64,000 nucleotides of DNA from Tenebrio molitor (GCF_963966145.1 NC_091055.1:10850001-10914000), one strand, 5' to 3'; counted from the stretch's first letter, positions 47,698 through 59,540 are shown. Notes: generated from the sequence alone by a model not told the origin. A program made the numbers and translations.

Positions 47698-48716
47698 TAC
47701 CGGGTGAGTGAAGTTTTACCGCCCGCACGATTAACTCTATTAAAAAATTAGTAAAAATTACGAAACTTTAGGGTTACATTCCCTTGACATAAGACTTCAA
47801 ATGTGTGTAATCAATTTTCCTTTAGTCATAAAATTTAAAAAATTATTTTTTGTTCGACACTGTCAGAATTTGAGAATTTTCTCCTATGTGAACGGATTTT
47901 GATAAATGTCACAACTTGTCAAAACGAAACGTCAACCTAATTTTAAAGGTTTTAAGTGATTTGGAGCCTTTAAGGGGCTCGTCGAGCAAAAAAACGTTGT
48001 ATTCAACTCGTTCGTGTGTAAATTGGGCCTTTTTTGGCACTCGTGGGCCTTTAAAACTCTCGTTTCACTCGCGTTTTAAAATGCCCCATTCGTGCCAAAA
48101 AAGGCCCAATTTACACACAAACTCGTCAAATAAACTACTATTTTCGTACTCGCTCATAATTCACAATTAATTCAAAGAACACAATTTATGAAATTCGCAT
48201 CAAAAGATAATTATTCGTTTTTGAATTATTCCAATTTTAACATTAAGAGCGAAAAATGACCAAGATTTACAACTGCAGTGTCATAAATAAATATCTCATT
48301 GTTGGGAAACATCTATTGACTACTTTTCTAGTAATTCTTAAGTCCCTAAAGGGTACCATAAACAACCTACGTCAACTTCTTTTGTGGAACTGACCGCCCA
48401 ATTTAATAATAAATCATAGCTAAATTTTGCATTTTAATATCAAATTCCATTTATTTCAAAAACCAGTGATGTTTTCATGATTTCAATGACACCAAATTTT
48501 TCCTAAATGTTTGAAAGGACTCTCATTGAAAAATTATGTAAATTAATGTAGCAGTTATTGAATTAAAACAAAATCTTTACCTGTTTTATTAAAAATTTTG
48601 AAATTTTTACAGACTGTTCTAGAGTGATACACAATCATTCCCGAAATTTTTGAGAATTTTAAATTGATTAGAAGTGGATGTTTTCGCTCGGGCGGTAAAA
48701 CTTCACTCACCGGGTA
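47698..48716. mobile_element. TIR element with TACCGGGTGA ends, copy 1
   Basis: Left end TACCGGGTGAGTGAAGTTTT then ACCGCCCG; right end is the reverse complement. The element is flanked by TA. In inverse orientation it aligns over most of its length with 54106-55175. It carries a nested hairpin element at about 47835-48158 that is absent from the other copy. No transposase frame was seen, so it is non-autonomous. Confidence 0.85.
47835..48158. repeat. Nested hairpin repeat (copy B)
   Basis: Inserted in TIR-element copy 1 and shared with the interior of the hAT element (10008-10625). It contains a strong palindrome: TGTGTAAATTGGGCC, TTTTTTGGCAC ... GTGCCAAAAAAGGCCCAATT, TACACACA. Confidence 0.8.
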
Positions 48717-48948
48717 CTTTACAGTGATCCGGCCATAAAAGTAAGTAAGACCTAATGACCGGCACAGCTGCACAATGGCAGAACGGCTTGGGTTGCATTT
48801 GGTACATTTTTCAAACAAACAGATTTATGGCACGCTGCGGTGAACGAACCCTCATAGCCAATGGTAAAAGTTAACAGGGGATTAGAGTCATAAACGCAAA
48901 ATATCGTTGGGCAGACTCTATCAATAAATATTATTTAAGTTAGAGCAG

Positions 48949-49097
48949 CCTGGTGGATAACCAATGGTCAAGCTGGACTGGGATTTGGAGTTGTCATTGG
49001 TTCACATAATTATTTATTTACTCGTCTGAACCCTCCACCACCCGGCGGCACGGCAATTTTGCCGGAGTACATACACTATTACGGATATTACTATCAA
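48949..49097 (+). other. Exon-like open cassette of unknown function
   Basis: It is bounded by TTAGAGCAG/CC and TATCAA/GTAATA. It encodes WWITNGQAGLGFGVVIGSHN then YLFTRLNPPPPGG and PEYIHYYGYYYQ without a stop; the frame stays open to 49262. A decayed paralogue lies at 47105-47205 on the - strand. I do not recognise the peptide. The flanking intron-like sequence is shared too, so the duplication was of DNA, not a processed transcript. It could be an exon of a host gene, or part of a repeat. Confidence 0.3.
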
Positions 49098-49099
49098 GT

Positions 49100-51180
49100 A
49101 ATATTATTATTTGGCTCAGTTCAGCCTGAATGCCGGTTATTGATGCTAAAGATTTTCTACGATCATTTTTGCAAGCATTCACTGTCTTCTATTTCAACCC
49201 CTGATTCATGCAAAAAACCCAAACCTAAGGTTGTTTTGGTCACATGGTTTCACCTTTTGTAACGAACGCACTGGTAATATGTACGTTGAAGCATCACATC
49301 ATTACTTGTAACACATTCGACAGGAATTCCCAACGGGATCAGTGACGACCCTCCGAGGGTCGATCCTATCCCGAAGGGGTCAATACTTAACAAGGGGTCG
49401 ATTGAGGGTTAATGGTCGATGATCTGATGTGATCTACTTTTAAAATTTTGCGATAATTCAGCACTTTCATGGCGAAGGTTTTTAAAAATCCGTTGTAACA
49501 TAATACCACAGAGAGAATTCTCACGGAAGGGAGTCTACAAAGAAAAAGCTCGACTCACAATAGATCTCAACCCCTGCATTGAAAATTTGGTATTTGGCAA
49601 AATGATGAGATTTAACAAATTGGAAATCGTTTTGTCCGGTGAAATGTACAATATTCTGTTTCACAACGCAGAATTTTTTTTTTAGTAAATTCAAAGGTTT
49701 ATTTGTTGTACAGATCGATTTGTGATTTTTAGAGTCTGGGATGGCAGTGTCAAAAGAAAAGCAAAACTAATAAACTTTCGCGTTGGTGTTAATTTGAGGT
49801 AACGACATATTGATGTTCGATTGGCAATTTTAAACCACTTAAGAGCAATTAAGGACTTTACTAAATAAATAAATAATAATCGAATCGCGAGATAATTAAT
49901 GATTATTCAATTCGATTTATTTTTGTTGGAATTCTATTTGGAAAAAAGTGGAAACGATCGTATCGATGATGTGTGCGGTTGATTCATGGTTACACTTCCT
50001 GTGGTCAAACAGAAAGATTCATTCATGAAATCGTCATGGAGCGTCGGTATCGTCGATAATTCGGTCGGAATTAAATTTGAACGTTGGGAGGGTTGAAGGT
50101 GGAGCAGTGGTATAGTAAAAAAGGGGTTGAAGAATCGATCGAGGTATCGATGAATCAATTCGGGGATGCGGGGGAGTGGACGCGGCGTGCGGAAGTGGTT
50201 GAATGTCGATAAATATTGAATTTCGGCACGGTACGAATAGCGAATAAAAATCGTGTTTACAGTATGCGATAAGAGATCATTGAGAGATTAGGTCGGTAGT
50301 AGTCTATCCGTATCACGCAGCTCCATTGAAATAAATCATTGTATAGGTGTTTGCGATCGTTCGTCAAGGTCGTTAAGTATACTAAGGGACAAAAAGCAGG
50401 ACGAATTGATCTAGCATCGAAAGACAAGTCAAAATTCACATAAATGAGTGCAATGAAGCACGTGGTCTCGCCACGCCCCAAACCGTACTATACGTTACTC
50501 CATAGTGGGGAGGCGAATGTTATGACGGCGATCCGAATCAATACCCCGCAACAACATTGCAGACGCCACCCAAGAAAACACGAGAAACATCATTTCCGCA
50601 CAAAAATGTCGCCAGTCAAAATAAACACCGATCACCGAATCGACCAATCGATGAATCATTCATGGGAAAAAACGCCGCACACATGCCCCAAAAGGGGACG
50701 CCAACACCGACGGTTCACCGAAAAATAACATCTCATCGAATAAAAACCACTCCGGATTTAGGTTTATTGACATCTGCGTCTGTTTGTTCCCAGAAAAATG
50801 CGTTGCCGCTCGGGAGGAACCTCCAAGGAGGAGAATTGGCGAAAACATTGCGTTGCCGGTGTTATTATTTATAAAGTGTTATTTACGTAAACAAGTGTTA
50901 TCAAACGGAGCAAGAAACTAGCCAGGCTAGGTGAACCCGCTCCGGTTAATTGCGCCCGTAATTAAAGTAACTAGAAATATTTACCTTGGGAAATGGTACC
51001 ATCTTAGGGTAGATTTATCGAAACATAACCACAAACGCACTGACAACGCCAGCCGAACTCGTTTAACTCCACTATCCGAACAATTAGAGACGAAAGACCA
51101 TATTATTGCACAACAAATCCACTAAACAACGTCGTATACACTTTATCCACCACGCTTACTGGAGTTACATACAACTTTAC
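49100..51180. other. Gene-less stretch
   Basis: No gene recognised. It includes a GGTCGAT-rich patch around 49350-49425 with small palindromes (GACCCTCCGAGGGTC). Short frames at 50.4-50.9 kb have no motif. Confidence 0.4.
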
Positions 51181-51189
51181 TAATATTTG

Positions 51190-51680
51190 TTTGGCGATTG
51201 CGTTGTGCGGTGTTGCCGCTCCGTCAGCAATGGCCGGACCTTTCGCTGCCAAAAAATTCGCTCTCATTCATAAGTCCTCCTCCCGACGACGGAACTGTCA
51301 ATCAAACACCGATGCTTTTCCTCCAAACGGGCTTATTTTTCTCCACGACGGGCTCATCGGCACAAATGCGATACATAGGCAACGTGGGAATACGAACGGG
51401 TATTTTCACCTCCACCCAACAATGCCTTAAGTTCTGCGCATGCATTTACGCGCTACAAACCGCACAGACAGAGATCGTAGCAATAGCGATTGATGAGAGA
51501 AAGTAAGAAAATATGAATCGGAATGATCAAACAATGCTCCATCTTTCGGCAAGCGCAACAACAAAATGCCGACGAAAAAATTCAGAGAACTGTCAGCTGT
51601 CAGAGGCGACATTTCGGACGTAATTCTCACGCGCACGCTGGACTGTACGTACGTAAACACTATCGACACGTGCTCATGAC
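51190..51680. promoter_or_regulatory. CpG-richer block, possible promoter or 5' exon
   Basis: This stretch is clearly richer in G+C and CpG than its surroundings. It has TGCGCATGCA-type and ACACGTGC words and several overlapping short open frames on both strands, none with a domain motif. It may be the 5' end of an unannotated transcript. Confidence 0.25.
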
Positions 51681-54105
51681 GATTTTATTTTTCTTAAATC
51701 ATGCATCAATGGAAACACATGATGTAATTCCTCTCAGATACGCTACTGTTATTGATTCAATACTATTTCCATTATCACTTATCGCTCTCGCTAAAAACTA
51801 CATTTTTTTTTTACTAGCGATAGGCAGCACTTACAACACGGAAGCAAAGCGAACAATCCCCTTGATAACATTTTTTACAAATTCTCTATCAGTATATGCT
51901 TAGATTTAAGTTGGCAAATTTTTTTTATTTTACAGATACTCTTGGAATTCACTTAAAATTATATTTTTTACCTTTCCGATATCTCAACAGCTTATCATTC
52001 TGCTAATGTAGTAACAAAACTGATAAAGTTGACCTCGGATTAAATTTTTATAAAAAATAAACATTTTTATAACAGATTTGGATCACGCGACAGCTCTTAC
52101 GATATTATACAGGGTCGTATTTATAAATGTTGATTGACAATTTGTCTTAAAAAGACCCAATACGTTTAAGAAATACCTTTCTTTAAATGAGAAACAAGAA
52201 TGGCAACACCGAATTAATTTCTTTAAATGGCAACATAACTCGATGCCACCAGACAGTTTTATTATTTTGTAATGTTTATGCTCCTGCTGCGTTATGCTTC
52301 GACTAGCAGACTAGACAAATTAGAAAAACAATTTGTACGAGAATCATCATTGATTATTATCACTGTCAACAGTGTCTTAAATGGCAACACGAGTGATATT
52401 TGCGCAAATATTGTAATCTTTCTTCTTCCTGAATAATGTTGTACTCGTGTTTTTCACTGTATTTAAATTTGTATTTATTTACACATACATAGGTACTAAT
52501 AAATCCATTTTTATTTCGTTACAAGGCAGTGACGTTGTTCAAAAAAAGTCGATAGTATACTTATTATTTTTGCTATTAAAATTATCACTGCACCCTTCTT
52601 TACAGTGATTTTAATCGTCTTTGAAGTACATATTTCTTGCGAAATACTAAAATAAAGATATATAAAATATTTACGTTTTTTATCAATATTAATAAATCTT
52701 AACCATATTTTCTATTACGCTTAATTGACTCTAATTTAGACGAGCATAAAAACAAGATGAAATAATCTGAATATTTGATGAAAAAAGTTATTTTGATCAG
52801 TAGGTAGAGAAGAGCAACGCGGAGGCGGAAAATATGTGGGAAGCGCAATTATTCGAATTTGCAAAAAATTTTAATTTCTGGTAAAACAACATTAAACAAT
52901 TTAATTTTTTAACTAAAAAATTATTAATTATCGTTGAAATAATAACTAATTTCGCGCAGTAGCGACTCGTGTGGAGCACATATTGTAGTTTCCTCCCATT
53001 GAAGGTTATGAGAATTTTTTTTAAATTCATCATGAAAAATATCAGTACCCATTCATCCACATGACTGAAATATAACCATTAATAGTGAGAACAAAATGTT
53101 GTTTAACAAATTCTCGTTTAAAAAAATAAGGAGATTTTAATTTATTTGATCGAAATAGTCGTAAGGATAAATAAATCCGGCCTCGATGCCGTACCCCTAA
53201 TGTTTAAAATACACTTTATTGCTCAACAGAATATTCCATAGAAGATCTTAAAGAAATAAAAATAAAGGAAGTACAACGCAAGTTAACAACAAATGAACTA
53301 ATTAAAATAAAACTGACAGTAAAATGAAAACAATTATATATGTATGTATGTATTAGTACAAAAGTCAACAAAACTAGTAATAATAAGCAAAGAAATCAAC
53401 ATATTTTTTAACTTACAAAAAAGACCCACAGGACATATTGTCCTTCCACACACCCTGGGCAACCTAGTATTCAGGCCGAAGATCTGGCGTAAACACTAGA
53501 CAACCACACTTGCCACGAAACGCGCTTATCCACTATTAAAAATAAAAACAGTAAATTAAATTGATCTTGTCGTCTTGTCTCTCGTACTTCGTCGATCGGT
53601 GTGATGATGCGAGCGTCGATGCCGCCGTTGACGACGGCGTCGTGGTTGGCCTCACTGTTGACGCTTGCGAGGGTGGCGATTGGTCTCTTGTCACGATGAT
53701 CTGAGACGTCAACGGCAGATTTTTCATTGATTTTTCATCTTTTCTTTATTGTGTTTTAACTCCGTTTTAGGTAAAAGTGACGTATCCAACAGGGGAAAAG
53801 GAATCGTCGCCACGTTCGAGGGGCCCCTTCGACTGCATCCTTCTCGGGAGTTAACTGCTACGTATCATCCCCCGCGTGAAATGCAACGCGTGGTGGTACA
53901 ATCTTCATGTTCATTGTCTTTCGTGTAAAGGTTTTTTTATTTGTTGGCGTGTTTTAAAATGCTTTCGGGTGACGCGTCTTATTAAGGGTAGAAGAGAATC
54001 GTGGCCGGTCACCTTAGGAGAGGCCACATGACCAGTAATCTTCTCGGGTATAACTACGACCTTCCTCCTTCCAACCCAACTACCTACAACGAATGTACAG
54101 TAATG
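51681..54105. other. Gene-less stretch
   Basis: No gene recognised. A GC-rich patch at 53560-53730 gives a short Ser/Thr-rich frame on the - strand (start MKNLPLTSQIIVTRD) of unknown meaning. Confidence 0.4.
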
Positions 54106-55175
54106 TACAGGGTGATTCAAGTTTTACCGCCCGAGCGAAAACACACACTTCTAATCGATTTAAAATTCTCAAAAAATTCAAGAATGATTGTGTAACGCTG
54201 TAGAACATTCTGTAAAAATTTCAAATTTTTTAATGAAACGAGTAAGATAACATAATTACATAACATTTTTGATTTACAATGCAAAAATTTCCGATAATAA
54301 TGCGGAATCTGGAAAAGTGCCCCGAATGCTTGCAGCGTTTCCACGTTGAATGGCAAGGGAAATCCTCTCAAAAAGGAATTTCTTTGATTCTGAATCGCCT
54401 GATTCCGCGGTAAGTGGGTTTCCGATGACATTAATGATAGGTATCGATGGTTTCTTTGCACCAAGGGCCTAAGGTTTCAAAGGCTAAACCTTTAAATATG
54501 TAGTTTGACGAAATAATTGAACTATATTTGCTATGTTTGTGTTTGCAAGCCATTTCAGCGAGTAAGTATTTCGTTTTAATTCAATAACCACTAGATCAAT
54601 TTACATAATTTTTCACTGAGTCCTTTCAAACATTTAGGAAAAATTTGATGTCGTTGAAATCATGAAAGCATCACCGGTTTTTTAAATAAATGGAATTCGA
54701 TATTAAAGTGCAAAATTTAGCTATGATTTATTATTAAATTGGGCGGTCAGTTCCACAAAAGAAGTTGGCGTAGGTTGTTTATGGTACCCTTTAGAGACAA
54801 AAGAATTATACACTAGAAAAGTTCTCAACAGATGTTTACCTACAATGAGGTATTTATTTATGACACGTAAATCTTGATCATTTTTCTGTTAATGTTAAAA
54901 TTGGAATAATTCAAAAACTAATCGTTTTCTTTTGATGTAAATTCATAAATATGTTCTTTGAATTAATTGTGAATTATGAGCATGTACGGGGAAAAAATTT
55001 TTTTTGGTCAAGATCAATTTTTTAAATTTTATGGCTCAGAATGAAGTGATACGGGAAAATTGATTGCACACGTTTGAAGCCTTCTATGAAGGGAATGTAT
55101 CCCTAAAGTTTCGTAATTTTTACTAATTTTTAATAGGGTTAATCGTGCGAGCGGTAAAACTTGAATCACCCGGTA
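54106..55175. mobile_element. TIR element with TACAGGGTGATTCAAG ends, copy 2
   Basis: Ends are TACAGGGTGATTCAAGTTTT then ACCGCCCG and its inverse (CTTGAATCACCCGGTA). It is flanked by TA and aligns in opposite orientation with 47698-48716. It is interrupted at 54247-54558 by a LINE fragment. Sequence just beyond its right end (AAAGCAAAATCATAAACCC, TTGTCCAGGAC) also matches the flank of copy 1. Confidence 0.85.
54247..54558 (-). mobile_element. 5'-truncated LINE fragment inserted in the TIR element
   Basis: The insertion is bounded by an exact 8 bp direct repeat CGAGTAAG (54239-54246 and 54559-54566). On the - strand it encodes GLAFETLGPWCKETID, a frameshift, then KKFLFERISLAIQRGNAA and ends ATGTAATTATGTTAT. 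The motif set (FETLGPW..., F.L.QRISIAIQRGNA) is the C-terminal tail found after the reverse transcriptase of many metazoan LINE-type elements. It matches 55665-55934. Confidence 0.75.
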
Positions 55176-55664
55176 CATTAAAAAGCAAAATCATAAACCC
55201 AAATTGTCCAGGACGTTACAACTGCACAGGTGTGTGGGTGGTGTGTGTGTATCTGTATTTGTATGTGTATTTATTAATATGCTATAAATGGAAAAATACT
55301 TAGAAAAATTTATATGTTTAGGAAAAGTTACAATTTTTTATAAAATTGAAATTGGGTTATCTATAAATAAATTATTATTTAGTGCATCTGGGTTATCTTC
55401 TTTTTTTTTGCTATGCAGTCACTAGTTAGTTTATCTCCTGACGCTGGAGTAATCGAAATCCTAGATAGAAGATTTAAAATATCAGAAAGAATGAAAAAAT
55501 ATAAATTGATTTCCAAATTTTATAGATAATTATTAGATTTATGTAAAGCTGGCAAATTAAATGAAAAAGAGGTAAATTCACGAGAAGATTTTTTTAATGA
55601 TTACTTTTTAATAAAATACAATACATATTACAATCTCATCAAGGATTACATATAATAATTAATT

Positions 55665-55950
55665 AGAAAATATTTAGCAAATACATATAGTTCAATCATT
55701 TCGTCAAACTATGTGTTTAAAGGTTTAGCATTTGAAACCTTAGGCCCTTGGTGCAAAGAAACCATCGATTTCATTAATGTCATCGGAAACCGACTTATCG
55801 CGGAATCAAGCGATTCAAAATCAAAGAAATTCCTTTTTGAGAGGATTTCCCTTGCCATTCAACGTGGAAACGCTGCAATCATTCGGGGCACTTTTCCAGG
55901 TTCCGCATTATTATCGGAAATTTTTGCATTGTAAATAAAAAATGTTATGT
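55665..55950 (+). mobile_element. Second LINE C-terminal fragment
   Basis: It encodes KYLANTYSSIISSNYVFKG then LAFETLGPWCKETIDFINVI and FLFERISLAIQRGNAAIIRG, ending at a stop at 55934. It is the same tail as 54247-54558 without the frameshift, and the 3' end ATGTTATGTAATTATGTTAT is shared. No reverse-transcriptase core lies upstream, so the copy is truncated. Confidence 0.75.
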
Positions 55951-56167
55951 AATTATGTTATTGTTATAAATTAATTAGAATTAGATAATAATCATTATAA
56001 ATATGTATAAATAAATAACATAACCGATAAAAAAGTGAAATAAAAATTTTATTTGATTATCCAATAAAACAGCCTGTTCCTATGAAATTTACCCTTAAAA
56101 ACAAAGGTTTTTTTGGTGTCTAAAAGATGTTTCATTAATGACTTTAATTTTATTTATTCGAGATGGA

Positions 56168-56676
56168 TATACAGGGTGTGATTATGTATGGAACCGACAC
56201 TGTCCTGCTAAAACTCTAAAATTTTAAACAGACTTAGGATTCATTAAAAGCTACTTATCAATTATTTTTGATTTTTTTAAATGGGAACATCGCTTAAATG
56301 GGACATCATTAAAAAGCTTATTTTTTTAGAATTAAATGATATATGTAATAGGTTTACTGATTTGTTCAACAGAATATTAGAAAAAAATTGAAACTTACCT
56401 AATTAAAATAAAATGATAACACGTAAATCGAGTAGCATTTGCAAATCCGTCATAACTTTGAAGAAAACCAAACCCATGGTAAATAGTAGAGAATGTCGCA
56501 ATTCGATTATTTCATTTCTCATTGCCGGATGGAAGCAACCACCAATACTTCCGCACCAAATCATTCCGTAGCCGCCCGAAGATGGCATCCCTAGCTATTG
56601 CCTGCCGGCTGTGCCGGTCATGAATGAACCACGCGGAATTATACAGGCTATTCATATTTGTGATTTCAGATCGCTC
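56168..56676. other. Repeat-rich gene-less interval with a TACAGGGTGTG terminus
   Basis: A TACAGGGTGTGATTATG terminus starts near 56168, but I could not pair it with an inverted partner. The interval is otherwise without recognisable genes. Confidence 0.35.
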
Positions 56677-57289
56677 TACAGGATGTATTCGAAGTTGAGG
56701 CGTTTCTTTTAACAAGTGATAGTATGCGTTGTTCTAAAGACTTTTTAGCCAAAATCATCTTAATAAAATGTGTACGGCAATGAAGATACACATGATACAA
56801 TAGTTAATTTTTTTGAAATGATTGAAACCGGTCCTGCTTAAATTTGCGCTGATTTGTGAGAAATTAGAATTGACAAAAAAAATCAAATGAGAATGGACGT
56901 AATCAAAAATACTGCCAGAGTTGTCATTTAATTAGTCACAATAGTTTATCATTACGAAAATATCGAGCTCACAGATATGTTGCTATCGAGGTTGCTAATT
57001 TATGGACAATGCTATCATTGCTATCAATCAGAATGCAGTTGCGGCGGCCAGAGAGTATGCAGAGCGATTTCCGGAAAGACATCATCTTGGGCCACGTCAA
57101 TTTATTAATTTAGTATAGAGGAGAAATAGACAGGACCGGACTCAAAATTTTAGAAAACTATAAAAATATACTATCAATTATCTCCGTTAATACAAACATC
57201 TTACTGAGAAGATTTAGGCTAAAATTCTTAAGAATAATGTATAGTACCTCGTCTTACAAGGAACGCCTCAACTTCGAAAACACCCTGTA
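56677..57289 (+). mobile_element. TIR element containing a DUF4817 relic
   Basis: TACAGGATGTATTCGAAGTT then GAGGCGTT at the left is inverted at the right (AACGCCTCAACTTCGAAAAC then ACCCTGTA). At 57011-57117 the + strand encodes NQNAVAAAREYAERFPERHH then LGPRQFINLV. This is the second half of a DUF4817 helix-turn-helix (N..AA.R.Y.ERFP.R..P....F). It is a decayed, internally deleted transposon. Confidence 0.7.
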
Positions 57290-57639
57290 TACCAGCCGAA
57301 AGTAAAGTTTTCGATAAATCAGATCTGCAAATTTCATAAATTTTTCTCAATTCTTACGGATCATTTTGCCACCGGCGGTAAAAGATGAATCACCCTGTAT
57401 ACCTCTACCTATCACGCGAACAAACATACATGTATCTTCGAAAAGATCCGAATGTTTGTAAAGGACCATTTCGAATTTCGAGGTTTGAGGTCCTGCTGGA
57501 CATTGTACGGAATTACGCCCCACAAGTCCCCGGAACAAACCAGGTTTATAAATATTAAATAGTATTTTCTAAAATTCCTGAATTTTTGATTGATCGATTG
57601 ATTGATGCATGAATTTCAATAATGAGTATAGCTCCGAGC

Positions 57640-58380
57640 TAGCACAGATTTGGATGGAGATTTAAATTACTCAAGTAGCAGTAAAATGGTCGTCGACTGG
57701 TCGAGAAACAGTCAATTTTGCCTTAAATTGTAATACATAGTAGATTACATACCGAGGTGGGAAGTGTTTCATTCCTGTCGAGAGCTAAGATAGTTTACCA
57801 AGGCGTAGCCAAGGTGAACTAATGCTCGAGACAGGAAGGAAACACCTTCCCACCAAGGTTTGTATACTATTTTATTTGGAATCATTACATTTTTAGCAGG
57901 TAAACAATTAATTTGATGCAATTTCATTTCTACCGTTTTTCGACAATTCGTGTACACCACTGGAAAAACGACATAACAGGGCGGAAAGTGGCGTATTACT
58001 GACCAAGAGAGGGAAGTAAAGATAAAAAGGAATGGTTAACTTTCCGCCCTCGTATAAGGTTAGGAATGTGCATATTACAATACGATTCCGAATAAATCAT
58101 TTTACAATAGGAGAGAAAACCGTCTTATAACTAGGTACCATAAATAACATAGCAAATAGGATTATTTACATGATGTTTGTCCTTCCTTGAGTCGAAACTG
58201 CACAACAAAGGGGCAGTCGAATTAGCGGGTACAATGGAATTATTTATGGTAGTTATAAGACGGTTTTCTCTCCTAGGACTATTGTAAAATGATTTACAAT
58301 TTAAGTGAAAATTGACTATTTCTCGACGACCACTTTACTTTCAGTCGGAATTACAGCTCTGAGCTCAGTCTCCTATACTT
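57640..58380. mobile_element. Large palindromic element with nested hairpins
   Basis: Outer arms (57675-57735 and 58291-58348) are inverted copies containing GTCGTCGA, GAAACAGTCAATTTTG and TTAAATTGTAA. Between them lie three further hairpins: 57755-57858 (GGTGGGAAGTGTTTC / GAAACACCTTCCCACC), 57979-58055 (GGGCGGAAAGT / ACTTTCCGCCC) and 58095-58295 (ATTTTACAATAGGAGAGAAA, ACCGTCTTATAA and its inverse). No coding sequence. Confidence 0.65.
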
Positions 58381-58780
58381 GGGCCAACCAACAGATATAG
58401 TAATAAAACCGCCCCCTAGTGCCCGCGTATTTTAAATAGCAGCTTCCAATTGGCTTATTCAAAACGTGCGCAGATTTTCGAAAGCTTGATGTACATCCAC
58501 AAAAATTACTTGACGGCATCCGTCATCTCATTCGTTTTAACCTCGCTCCGGGAGTTTGACCACGTGTTTATGTTTGTTTGTTTTCCTTGGCATATTTCGA
58601 TTTGTATTACAAAATAGTTTTTTTTTCAAGACTTTTGTTTCTCTATTTGTTAGAAAGTGGTACGCTTCATTGTGAAACAGGCTTCGGCGTATATCGTTCT
58701 ACGCAACTAGGCCACATCATCCTCTTTTTTTTATTACTATATCTGTTGGTTGGTCCAAGTATAGTCAGCATTACATTATA

Positions 58781-59287
58781 TACAGTGTGGAAACCACTTA
58801 TGGAATAAATTCAGTAATTTCAAAACTAATGACATTTGTCAAAAACGCTGAAACAGGTCGATTTTTTTGATTTCAGAGCGAATTCTCTGTCATAAATCTT
58901 CTAAATTGTTTGGTCTATTATAGTAAACCTTCGATTTTAAATAACCACATAGAAAAAAAAATAAGTACATTAAAAATTAAATTACATTTTTGAAATAAAA
59001 TTTGTTATTTTCTCAAAAAAATTGTTATGTAAGGTACCAATTTTTTTCAGTCATCGTTTAGGTAGTAGGAAGATCTATCAGAAAGGGAAGAAAAAAGTGG
59101 GGGTTGTCATTTAAAAAAATTGGTGATGACGTCATAGCTCAAAAATGGATGACGTCATGAACAAGTGAAGTAACTTAAAATAAGCATTATTAAAAACAAA
59201 AATTGACCTGTTTCAGCGTTTTCGGCAAATATCATCAGTTTTGAAATTACATACTGAATTTATTCCATAAGTAATTTCCACACTGTA
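58781..59287. mobile_element. MITE with TACAGTGTGGAAA ends
   Basis: The 507 bp element has inverted arms of about 75 bp (TACAGTGTGGAAACCACTTA, TGGAATAAATTCAGTAATTT, CAAAACT.. and inverse) and TA at both flanks. It carries two TGACGTCA palindromes in its interior (59127-59134 and 59150-59157). Confidence 0.85.
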
Positions 59288-59540
59288 TAAGTTTTTTTAG
59301 AGTGCTTGTTCTTGTTAATTATTTTGCAAAATAGTGAAAAGTATAATTTGTCACATTGACATTGAGGCCTGAAAATAGGTTCTTTTTGATGGAAGCGTGA
59401 TGAAAATGGATCGATGCGTCGTGAGAAATGGCCTATTTTTCCGAAATAACCTTAAAAGCGGGTCAATTTACCTATTTCAACGCGTTTTAAAAACTTTTAA
59501 AAAACACGATCTGTTTTTGTATTTTAATATGTAATTAATT

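Noticed and set aside
49320..49430. Cluster of GGTCGAT/GGGGTC words with small palindromes
   Set aside because: Too irregular to define a repeat unit or binding array by eye.
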